NCBI GenBank assembly: GCA_030151725.1
Contig: JASLDD010000168.1
Coordinates: forward strand, 1-13,490
Origin: Solirubrobacteraceae bacterium
GTDB taxonomy: Bacteria; Actinomycetota; Thermoleophilia; Solirubrobacterales; Solirubrobacteraceae
DNA length: 13,490 nucleotides
Direction: 5' to 3'
Below, piece after piece: positions 7,688 through 13,450 of this stretch. Positions within the stretch are counted from its first letter, which is position 1. Each line of letters starts with the position of its first letter. A program made the translations under genes and the position numbers. The notes beneath the pieces are model-generated. The model searched no databases. It saw only the letters and a list, made by a program, of their open reading frames with translations, and was not told the origin of the DNA.

Positions 7688-9413
7688 TATGTTCCGTACT
7701 CAAACCACCACCAAAAGAAAAGGTGGTGGCTGAGGCAGCACCCACGAGGAGCGGTTCCGCCGGCTCCCGTGGGTGCTCCTCGTTTTCGATCACGATGCCC
7801 TCGGCTGCTCGCTGCCGCAGCTCCTGCCTGATCGCGTCCTGTAGAGCCTCGTTTGCCCGGACAGCCACGGCGCGGCGCAGCTCAGGCCCGAGTAGCGCGT
7901 CGAACGGCTCGGCCAGCTCGCCGGACACGGTGTAGTCGTCGCCGATCAAAAGGCGCTTGAAGAACGCGAGATTGAACTGCCGCCTGAGTGGCCCGGATGC
8001 CTCTCGGTAGGCCGTCTCGCAGTCCCCGGCCCGCGTGAGCGCTTTCTTGAGGTTCGTCTCCGCCTTGTTGTAGTCGGCCGCGACCTCTGCCAGCCGAGCC
8101 TCTGCCGTCTCGATCTCCCGTGCTAGCCGTTCTTGCTCGCTCCGCAGCAGATCGAGCGGGATGGCGTCGGCGTAGTGGGCGTCCAGCAGCTTCTTGCGTT
8201 CGGCGCGTAGGGCAACCAGCCGTCGCTCTTGGACTCGTTGTTCGCGCTCGGCATCGAGCCTCACGCCCGACAGTTCTTCTTCTAGGAAGGCCCGCACGTC
8301 GGTCAGCTCTTGCTCAGAAAGCTGGATGGTCGCGTAGTGCCGGGCGATGGCGTCCTCGACCCGCTCGATCTTGAGCGCCCGCAGCTCGCAGGTCGTGCGC
8401 TTGGCTTGCCGTCCCAGGCAGATGAAGTAGGGGTAGGTGCCGCCCCTGCCTTTGGCGAAAGTGACGATCAGCCGCGAGCCGCACTCGCCGCAGAAGATTG
8501 AGCCCTTGAGGTAGTGCGGATGATCGCGGTGGCGCTCTCCGGTCAGGTACTTGGCCGTCAGCAGCTCTTGGACTCGCTGCCAGGTGTCGTGATCGACCAA
8601 CGGCTCATGCTTGCCCTCATAGAGCACGCCCCGATAGCGAACAACGCCGATGTAGTAGGGATGGCGCAAGAGTCGATGCAGGTGCGAGACGGTCAATGCC
8701 CGGCTCGGCGTCTTCGGGCCGGGTACGGTCGTCAGCCCTTTCTCGGTCAGCTCGGCGAGCAGCGTCCGTATAGTCCAGTCGCCCGTTGCATACGTCTGGA
8801 ACGCCCACCGCATTAGGTGTGCTCGATCCGGGTCCAGTTCGACGGTGCGACCTTCCAGTCCGTTGACGACCTGGCGCACGTTTAGGTAGCCGAGCGGTGC
8901 CTTGCCTGGCGTGCCGCCGCTCTTGGCCTTCTGCACGCTTCCCTTGATGACCTCCGTCGCCAGGTTGCGGCTGTAGAACTCCGCGATCGAGGACATAATG
9001 CCGTGCAGCAGCAGTCCCGAAGGCGTCTGGTCGATGTTCTCGGACACCGACACAAGTTCGGCGCCGGCCTGCTTGAGCGCCATGTTGATGAGCACATCAT
9101 CAGTGCGGTTGCGGGCCAGTCGATCAACCTTGTGGACGATGACGTAGCGGACTTTGTTCTCCTTGACGTACTGGAGCATCCGCTGGAGTTCCGGCCGATC
9201 GGCAGTCTTGGCCGACTCGCTGCGCTCTACAAACTCTTCAATCACCGCCGCTTTGAGGCTGGCTGCCTTGCGCTTGCAGGCTCCGAGCTGCGCTGGCAGC
9301 GAGTAGCCGTCCGGCTCATCGGCCTTTGCTGCCTGGCCCTTGCCGGGAGAAACCCGCACGTAAACAACGGCTGGCACTCCCTCTACATGCTCACCATCAT
9401 GTGCGTCCGTCAT
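7647..9413 (-). CDS. Large serine recombinase (integrase) of the mobile element
   Basis: This enzyme cuts and rejoins the attachment sites through a phosphoserine link, integrating and excising the element. In the longest reading (start at 9467, 606 aa) the catalytic serine is S40 in YVRVS, the second resolvase motif VDRLARN is at 114-120, and the recombinase domain begins after IAEFYSRNLATEV (161-173). A zinc ribbon has Cys326, Cys329, Cys350 and Cys360. A coiled coil (about 405-480) precedes the C-terminal region. I prefer the start at 9413 (588 aa, M19). It has AAAGGGGG six bases upstream and places the catalytic serine at residue 22, close to the family norm, whereas the 9467 ATG has no ribosome binding site at a usable distance. 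The last residues VPRAGLEPAPPD and the stop codon are antisense tRNA-Lys. A 31-codon leader ORF overlaps the preferred start by 17 nt. Confidence 0.95.
   Translation of the reverse strand: MTDAHDGEHVEGVPAVVYVRVSPGKGQAAKADEPDGYSLPAQLGACKRKAASLKAAVIEEFVERSESAKTADRPELQRMLQYVKENKVRYVIVHKVDRLARNRTDDVLINMALKQAGAELVSVSENIDQTPSGLLLHGIMSSIAEFYSRNLATEVIKGSVQKAKSGGTPGKAPLGYLNVRQVVNGLEGRTVELDPDRAHLMRWAFQTYATGDWTIRTLLAELTEKGLTTVPGPKTPSRALTVSHLHRLLRHPYYIGVVRYRGVLYEGKHEPLVDHDTWQRVQELLTAKYLTGERHRDHPHYLKGSIFCGECGSRLIVTFAKGRGGTYPYFICLGRQAKRTTCELRALKIERVEDAIARHYATIQLSEQELTDVRAFLEEELSGVRLDAEREQRVQERRLVALRAERKKLLDAHYADAIPLDLLRSEQERLAREIETAEARLAEVAADYNKAETNLKKALTRAGDCETAYREASGPLRRQFNLAFFKRLLIGDDYTVSGELAEPFDALLGPELRRAVAVRANEALQDAIRQELRQRAAEGIVIENEEHPREPAEPLLVGAASATTFSFGGGLSTEHMVPRAGLEPAPPD
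7705..7729. repeat. 8-bp perfect inverted repeat near the tRNA junction
   Basis: CCACCACC and GGTGGTGG flank a nine-base A-rich loop (AAAAGAAAA). It begins 17 nt past the tRNA CCA end and lies inside the last codons of the recombinase gene, encoding the stretch around residues 581-589. It could be part of the recombinase recognition site or a transcript hairpin. Confidence 0.55.
7738..7786 (+). terminator. Strong hairpin downstream of tRNA-Lys, possible tRNA terminator
   Basis: GCACCCACG (7738-7746) pairs perfectly with CGTGGGTGC (7768-7776). After a bulged A, GGAGC pairs with GCTCC, and a further GG/CC closes a five-base loop. TCCTCGTTTT follows on the plus strand, a weak U-tract. It lies in the coding sequence of the recombinase on the other strand. 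A plus-strand terminator here would stop tRNA transcripts from running antisense into the recombinase gene. The T-run is short, so a role as a recombinase-bound site is also possible. Confidence 0.4.
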
Positions 9414-9492
9414 AGACAACCCCCTTTCTGCTCGAATCCGAGCCAATACTGTTGTTAACTTTACCATATTGTGTCAATACTCTTTCTCTCAT
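9397..9492 (-). CDS. Small leader ORF ahead of the recombinase (31 aa)
   Basis: An ATG at 9492 is preceded by AAAGGAGG with 7-nt spacing (plus-strand 9500-9507), the best ribosome binding site in the recombinase region. The frame gives a 31-residue peptide beginning MRERVLTQYGKVNNS and ending DGRT, with TGA at 9399-9397, 14 nt inside the preferred recombinase start. A second in-frame ATG at 9510 overlaps the stop of the replication-relaxation gene as ATGA. Codon choice is AT-rich and the peptide resembles no family I know. It may therefore be a leader whose translation controls access to the recombinase ribosome binding site, rather than a protein with its own job. The alternative is that the ribosome binding site serves a longer recombinase through a frameshift, for which I see no slippery site. 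Confidence 0.45.
   Translation of the reverse strand: MRERVLTQYGKVNNSIGSDSSRKGVVYDGRT
9467..9479. promoter_or_regulatory. Palindrome TATTG-TGT-CAATA between leader start and recombinase
   Basis: Five-base perfect arms surround a three-base centre, in an AT-rich patch. On the minus strand it contains a consensus TTGACA hexamer (9477-9472), but no acceptable -10 follows at 16-18 bp. A repressor operator is more likely than a promoter. Confidence 0.3.
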
Positions 9493-9506
9493 ATTGCTAC
9501 CTCCTT

Positions 9507-10343
9507 TCATGTTAATAGTTGGTGTGTTCCGTGATCGCCGCAAAGCGTTGTTACTGCTTGTTCACTTGTCGTCACGACGAATAGCCCGATAGGCAACTGA
9601 CGGTCCCGAGCGATAGCGCTCCGCAGGCGCGCAGCTCGCGTCTCATCTGGCACGATCCAGCAGACGCGAGGAAAGACCCCGCTGCCACTGGCCTGCTCGT
9701 TGCCGGATTGGTAGTAGTCGGCATACAGCCGACACTTGCGCACAACGACCGGCAGACTCTCACTTGAGCGGTCTACCTCGATGAACCAGCGCAGCTCGTA
9801 CTCACCAACACCCAAAGCAAGGAACGCATCGGGTCGCAGCAAGCGCCGTCCACCCGGCCCGGAGAACTCGCGCCAGCATCTAGGCTCAGCTTGAGTGTCC
9901 AGCACGTCGAGCGAACCTTGCCGAGCAGCCAAGCTCACGTCTACGACTAGCTGCGCGATAGCCAGCGTGTGATCGACAAACCGCAGGGTCGGCTCGTATG
10001 AGCGACGACGTGAGCCGAGACGGGCGAGCACTCTTTGACCAACCGGCCCGAGCGCCAGCACCAGGCCAGCCGAGCCAGCCCGTATTCCTCCAATCCGACG
10101 ATCCAAGCGGATCAGCAGTCGATCGCGGCAGAGGCGTTCGAGCACTCGCTGACGGGCGCGGATCGCCGCCTGCTCGTTGTCGTGCTCGCTGCCTGGGAAG
10201 TGGATCGCCTGAATCTGACGGGCGCTCATCAGTCGCAGCTCGGCTACCTGGGCGATGATCGCCATGTCCCTGACGGACAGCCGTTTGCGCAACCTTGCGA
10301 CCCCCCTCGCCGAGACGTATGAGCGTGTAGGAGCACCGCTCAC
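9507..10343 (-). CDS. Replication-relaxation family protein (Replic_Relax-type)
   Basis: This 278-aa protein is of the type found next to conjugative ATPases and recombinases in actinobacterial plasmids and integrated elements. The N-terminal part (about 22-110: LSVRDMAIIAQVAELRLMSARQIQAIHF, then RVLERLCRDRLLIRLDRR and a basic wing) reads as a winged helix that should bind DNA. The C-terminal part contains RPDAFLALGVGEYELRWFIEVDRSSES (170-196) followed by KCRLYADYY (203-211). This is the typical family signature and recalls a PD-(D/E)XK nuclease core. The molecular activity of the family is not established to my knowledge; roles in replication or in handling the transfer origin are assumed. 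The start is GTG at 10343, the first start codon after an in-frame stop, with GAGG 8 nt upstream. The stop TGA overlaps an ATG of the leader ORF, suggesting translational coupling toward the recombinase gene. Confidence 0.82.
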   Translation of the reverse strand: MSGAPTRSYVSARGVARLRKRLSVRDMAIIAQVAELRLMSARQIQAIHFPGSEHDNEQAAIRARQRVLERLCRDRLLIRLDRRIGGIRAGSAGLVLALGPVGQRVLARLGSRRRSYEPTLRFVDHTLAIAQLVVDVSLAARQGSLDVLDTQAEPRCWREFSGPGGRRLLRPDAFLALGVGEYELRWFIEVDRSSESLPVVVRKCRLYADYYQSGNEQASGSGVFPRVCWIVPDETRAARLRSAIARDRQLPIGLFVVTTSEQAVTTLCGDHGTHQLLT

Positions 10344-10366
10344 GACTTAAGCCTCATTTCTACACC

Positions 10367-10377
10367 CTTTCGTTACC
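10367..10377. repeat. 11-bp direct repeat, copy 1 (CTTTCGTTACC)
   Basis: This is identical to bases 10577-10587, 210 bp away. This copy sits in the loop region of a potential stem CTACA (10360-10364) / TGTAG (10380-10384), just upstream of the replication-relaxation start on the minus strand. Confidence 0.5.
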
Positions 10378-10576
10378 CATGTAGATGTGTTGAAAGGTGT
10401 TGCACCGGGCGCTGGTGGCGACGCGAGCCGACGGGTATTCAAGGATTTTGGAGAGGGCCACACCCCCGCTGAACTCCACTGACACAGACCATGCCGATCA
10501 GCCATCCCTCGCCCTGCTGTCCGCCACCGACCCGTGCCGGGACACACCAAGAAAAACTGAAACAACAGGTGAAAGA

Positions 10577-10587
10577 CTTTCGTTACC
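10577..10587. repeat. 11-bp direct repeat, copy 2 (CTTTCGTTACC)
   Basis: This is the second copy of the word at 10367-10377. Here CGTTACC is exactly the loop between ACTTT (10576-10580) and AAAGT (10588-10592), a perfect 5-bp stem. Both copies can thus be drawn with GTTACC exposed in a hairpin loop. Confidence 0.5.
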
Positions 10588-10641
10588 AAAGTTTGCCGAC
10601 TTCCAGCGTCAGTGCAGGGGTTTTCAGGTACATAGCTCCAC

Positions 10642-10665
10642 GCGACACGACGGGCGACACGACGG
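10642..10665. repeat. Tandem duplication of a 12-bp unit (GCGACACGACGG x2)
   Basis: Two perfect adjacent copies (10642-10653 and 10654-10665) end 4 nt before the ATPase stop codon on the other strand. Iteron-like binding sites or replication slippage could explain them. Confidence 0.7.
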
Positions 10666-10669
10666 CTTC

Positions 10670-12832
10670 TCATTTGGCGCTCCTGTCGTCTCGACGGCGT
10701 GGCGCGAGGTCATTTCCGTCAGTTGAACGGCGACCGAACAAGAGCTGATGCAGCTCAGCTTCCACTGCCGCTCGATCGGCTCCGTAGCTGCCACGCGAGG
10801 CGGCGCGAATCATTGCCGGATCGCTGAATGGCTGGCTTGGCGGCAGGGTGCCGAGACTGCACCACGGCTGGATCGCACCTTGCGCGACGAGCTGGGCGTA
10901 GCACTGGAACGCCCCGAGGCTCACGAAGTCCTCCGCGTCGAGGGAGCTGCCCGCCGAGATCATTCTCGCGTCCTCGCTCGGCAGCCGGAAGGCGATCCGA
11001 GACTGCGCGTTGGCTAGCACGGCTGAGCGCATGGCGGGGTCGAGCTGGTGTATGTACTGATGAGCCAGGGCGAAGCCCACGCCAAGACCACGGGCTTGTG
11101 CCAGTGCGTCCGAGAAGTCGAGCGGCAGGTGCAAGTAGTCCTGAAACTCATCGACGTAGACGAAGACCGGATGACGACGCTCTGGTGGGATCGCGGCCCG
11201 TCCAAGGATGGCCTGCCACAACTGCGAGACGACCAGGCTCCCTAGCAATGCCGATGTCTCTGGCCCGAGTAGTCCCTTGCTGAGATTGACCAGCAGAATC
11301 TTGCGCTCCGTGAAGACCCGTCGCAGATCGAAGCCAGAGGTCTGTCCGAGGATGGCTCGCAGTTCGGGGCGCAGCAGCAACGGACGGAGCTTGTTCATCA
11401 CCGGCGCTATGGCAGTGGCGCGCTCTTGCTCGCTCCACGCCTCGAACCCGCTCCAGAACGGCTCCAGGCCGATCGGGTCAGTGACCCGAGGCACTACACG
11501 CCGCCGGAACCCGGCATCAGTCAGCAGCAGAGGCAACGCCGCCAGCGACATGCCTGGCAAGCGAGCGAGCGTCAGCAGTGACGCGCCGAATATGTCGTGC
11601 GTTCGTGGTCCCCAATGCGCCGAATAGAGCGAATGGAACAGCCCGAGCAATTGATCGGCGACCAGCTCCGGGGAGCGACCACCAAGCGCCAGCGGATTCA
11701 GACCAACCGGCCGCTTGGTATCGGTCGGATCGAGCAGCACCACATCGCCAACTCGCTCAGGTGGGATGCGCTCCAGTACGTCGGCGATCAGATCGCCCTT
11801 CGGCTCGATCACAACCACCGCGCGGCCAGCTTGCATGTCCTGGGTTATGAGGTTGAGCAGCAGCGTGGACTTACCGACGCCGGTCGGCCCAAGCAGGTGC
11901 AGATGACGCAGCGAATCGACAGGCGACAGCGCCACGGGACGCTCTCGGCCCGGAAATGACGCCGTGCCAATGACTCGGCCTTTGCGCGGGATCGCCGCAG
12001 ACGGAGCGATCAGGCGACTGCCGATCATCGACACCGGCAGCTCGCTGGTCAATCCGATCGGCCACGACGAAACGGTGGCAAGCTCGGTGGTGTTCAGCCG
12101 CATCGGCAGACGCCAGCCAGCCGTCGCATCGACCACGCGCTTGATGTTCGTTCCCCGGACCCAAAACCGGACGCCAGGAGCTTCGGCGCATTGAAGCGCA
12201 CCAATTACCTGTCGGATCAACTGCCGTTCACGGCTGACTGTCTTGGCCTTCACGCTTACGCGGCCAACGGCCCGCCAGCCCGGCTCTGCCTGCTTGGCAC
12301 GCACGGCGTTACGCAGCTCGACATCAGCCTGCGGAGGGCTTCCAAGCGGTGCCATCAGCAGGGCACCGATCCATGACTCACGGCCCAACCCCTCTAGCTG
12401 ATTCGGTACAGCCGTCGCAGCCAACGATCGTCCGAGTATCCACTGAATAGACAGATGCTCGCCACGGTGAAGCTGCGCCAACGCCGTCAATATGGCGCGG
12501 TTGATGCTTGCCAGGTCATCGCTGCGCAGCGGCCGACGCTTGGTTGACAGACGCAGCTCGACAGCATGGCTTACGCCTATTGGTGGGCGCACTGGTACTT
12601 CCTCGACGCTCAGACCGGGGATCGCAGCTCGGAGCTGATCAACTACGGCCTCGGCTCGGCTGGCTGGCAGCGCTAGACGATGCTCAACCATGCCAGGCGA
12701 ACCAACGGCCTCGATTGCTACCGGCGTGCCAGCAACGGTCGCCAGCAAGCGAAACACCTGGGCGACTTGCTCGGGCGTGACTTCGCGCGGCCAACGTAGG
12801 CGATACCAAATCGGCTTGTCCGCCGACTTCAC
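10670..12832 (-). CDS. VirD4/TraG-like conjugative ATPase (coupling-protein type)
   Basis: This 720-aa protein belongs to the ATPases that recruit DNA to a conjugation channel or pump it. Walker A is GPTGVGKST (315-323), followed by VVVIEPKGDLIADVLERIP (339-357), a typical VirD4/TraD continuation. Walker B is VFVYVDEFQDY (556-566), followed by DALAQARGLGVGFALAHQYIHQL (575-597), the TraD/TraG C-terminal motif region. The first 300 residues form a separate domain without hydrophobic segments, so, unlike VirD4 or TraD, it has no membrane anchor of its own. The neighbouring 56-aa membrane protein could supply that function (inference). The start is GTG with AGGAG 8 nt upstream; it overlaps the stop of the small basic protein gene by one base (TAGTG). 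The stop overlaps an ATG as ATGA. An alternative view is a DNA pump for element stabilisation rather than transfer. Confidence 0.88.
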   Translation of the reverse strand: MKSADKPIWYRLRWPREVTPEQVAQVFRLLATVAGTPVAIEAVGSPGMVEHRLALPASRAEAVVDQLRAAIPGLSVEEVPVRPPIGVSHAVELRLSTKRRPLRSDDLASINRAILTALAQLHRGEHLSIQWILGRSLAATAVPNQLEGLGRESWIGALLMAPLGSPPQADVELRNAVRAKQAEPGWRAVGRVSVKAKTVSRERQLIRQVIGALQCAEAPGVRFWVRGTNIKRVVDATAGWRLPMRLNTTELATVSSWPIGLTSELPVSMIGSRLIAPSAAIPRKGRVIGTASFPGRERPVALSPVDSLRHLHLLGPTGVGKSTLLLNLITQDMQAGRAVVVIEPKGDLIADVLERIPPERVGDVVLLDPTDTKRPVGLNPLALGGRSPELVADQLLGLFHSLYSAHWGPRTHDIFGASLLTLARLPGMSLAALPLLLTDAGFRRRVVPRVTDPIGLEPFWSGFEAWSEQERATAIAPVMNKLRPLLLRPELRAILGQTSGFDLRRVFTERKILLVNLSKGLLGPETSALLGSLVVSQLWQAILGRAAIPPERRHPVFVYVDEFQDYLHLPLDFSDALAQARGLGVGFALAHQYIHQLDPAMRSAVLANAQSRIAFRLPSEDARMISAGSSLDAEDFVSLGAFQCYAQLVAQGAIQPWCSLGTLPPSQPFSDPAMIRAASRGSYGADRAAVEAELHQLLFGRRSTDGNDLAPRRRDDRSAK

Positions 12833-13038
12833 TAAGCATTCTCCTGACGAGGGCGTGTAGCTGATTTGTGTTTTGGTTTTTTCTGTTTGTTTCGGTGTTC
12901 TGCTTCTGCCTCCGTTTCTGCCTGGGCTTGCTGGTACTCAAGCTCGATCAGCGCCCTTGCCAGTCGGCGTGTGTCGGTCGGCCGTCTAATGCCTCGGACT
13001 CGGATTTTACGTTCTCCATTATGATAGGTTCTTGACAT
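12832..13038 (-). CDS. Small basic protein (68 aa), unknown function
   Basis: The ATG at 13038 has AAAGGAGG with 7-nt spacing (plus-strand 13046-13053). This decides the start over an in-frame ATG at 13113 whose extension would be read through the ribosome binding site itself. The protein begins MSRTYHNGERKIRVRGIRRP, continues with a predicted amphipathic helix rich in Ala, Glu and Gln (about 24-48), and ends in a Lys/Arg-rich tail (49-66). It has no cysteines and no membrane segment. Small, highly charged proteins of this kind occur beside transfer ATPases in actinobacterial elements, but I know no function. DNA or nucleoprotein binding is a guess from its charge. Its TAG stop overlaps the ATPase GTG start, so both are made from one transcript, probably from the promoter at 13185-13213. 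Confidence 0.75.
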   Translation of the reverse strand: MSRTYHNGERKIRVRGIRRPTDTRRLARALIELEYQQAQAETEAEAEHRNKQKKPKHKSATRPRQENA

Positions 13039-13095
13039 ATATGAACCTCCTTTCTCTCCGCTGCCGGCCGGTTTTTGGCACGCAGAAACCCACAC

Positions 13096-13134
13096 CCCGT
13101 TAGGGGTATTCATCTGCTAACGGGCCAAGCCCGT
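13096..13134 (-). promoter_or_regulatory. Structured 5' leader with mutually exclusive hairpins
   Basis: CCCGTTAG (13096-13103) and CTAACGGG (13117-13124) form a perfect 8-bp inverted repeat with a 13-base loop. The same CTAACGGG arm can instead pair through ACGGG (13120-13124) with CCCGT (13130-13134) over a five-base loop. In a minus-strand transcript the short hairpin forms first and the longer one can replace it. This is the geometry of an attenuator or translational switch, placed in the leader of the small basic protein and ATPase operon. No terminator T-run follows on the minus strand, so control would act on translation or RNA stability rather than by termination. Confidence 0.45.
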
Positions 13135-13184
13135 ACCTAAAGCCGCACCGTGATACTGCTTATGGCAACATCGGGAGTCTGCCT

Positions 13185-13213
13185 ATTACAAAATGATTCA
13201 GAGATTTAGTCAA
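13185..13213 (-). promoter_or_regulatory. Sigma-70-type promoter for the small-basic-protein/ATPase operon
   Basis: Read on the minus strand, TTGACT (13213-13208) and TGTAAT (13190-13185) are separated by 17 bp. Each hexamer matches the TTGACA/TATAAT consensus at 5 of 6 positions, in an AT-rich patch. Transcription should start near 13178, leaving a 5' leader of about 140 nt before the ATG at 13038. Confidence 0.65.
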
Positions 13214-13270
13214 TAGCTTTGTCACATTCCACAACACCGATACGACGCACACGACTAGAGGGAGATTTGT

Positions 13271-13280
13271 AATAATTATT
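13271..13280. repeat. AT-only palindrome at the end of the small membrane protein gene
   Basis: AATAATTATT is a perfect 10-bp palindrome overlapping the stop codon of the small membrane protein gene. It lies about 60 bp upstream of the promoter on the minus strand. It may be an operator or an upstream activating A/T element, or just AT-rich spacer. Confidence 0.3.
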
Positions 13281-13450
13281 CACCATTTATTTGTGTAGAA
13301 AAGCACCAAGCGCACGACTACGAACAGGACCACCAGCACAACCAGATAAGGCATCACGCGGGGTAGCTCCGCGCTCAGTACATCAACGCTGATAGACACA
13401 GCCACCAGACCGACTACGGCGCGCTCTATGAGCTTGTGCTCAGGCTTCAC
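13280..13450 (-). CDS. Small membrane protein (56 aa), unknown function
   Basis: A GTG at 13450 is preceded by GGAAGGAG with a 4-nt gap. The 56 codons read MKPEHKLIERAVVGLVAVSI followed by a polar break and a long hydrophobic segment MPYLVVLVVLFVVVRLVLFY (33-52), ending TNKW. There are two hydrophobic stretches (about 11-27 and 33-53) separated by DVLSAELPR, with a charged N-terminus: a small hairpin-like inner-membrane protein. It ends before the promoter of the small-basic-protein operon and belongs to the transcript coming from the window edge. A role as membrane partner for the anchor-less ATPase is attractive but is inferred only from position. Confidence 0.6.
   Translation of the reverse strand: MKPEHKLIERAVVGLVAVSISVDVLSAELPRVMPYLVVLVVLFVVVRLVLFYTNKW

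Larger units (their letters stand above)
10344..10669. other. Repeat-bearing gap between the ATPase and replication-relaxation genes
   Basis: This 326-bp stretch interrupts an otherwise tightly packed operon. A 108-codon minus-strand frame (10347-10673) fills it: its ATG overlaps the ATPase stop as ATGA, and its TAA ends 3 nt before the next start. The peptide is rich in Trp, Cys, Ser and Arg, the third codon positions lack the GC bias of the neighbours, and I recognise no family, so I do not call it a gene. The stretch holds a 12-bp tandem duplication and two copies of an 11-bp word. A transfer origin, a regulatory region or a degenerate gene are all possible. Confidence 0.5.

Noticed and set aside
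7444..7831. Two plus-strand frames (7444-7650 and 7487-7831) that cross the tRNA-Lys gene
   Set aside because: Their sequence includes the usual translation of a tRNA gene (SSGRAPDF-like), they lack ribosome binding sites, and they overlap a tRNA and the recombinase gene.
9449..9477. A TTGACA hexamer in front of the recombinase as a promoter
   Set aside because: No -10-like hexamer follows at 16-18 bp (ACAACA, CAACAG and AACAGT are the candidates).
12832..13113. A longer version (93 aa) of the small basic protein starting at 13113
   Set aside because: The extra 25 residues are read through the consensus ribosome binding site and the hairpin arm; the ATG at 13038 has ideal spacing.
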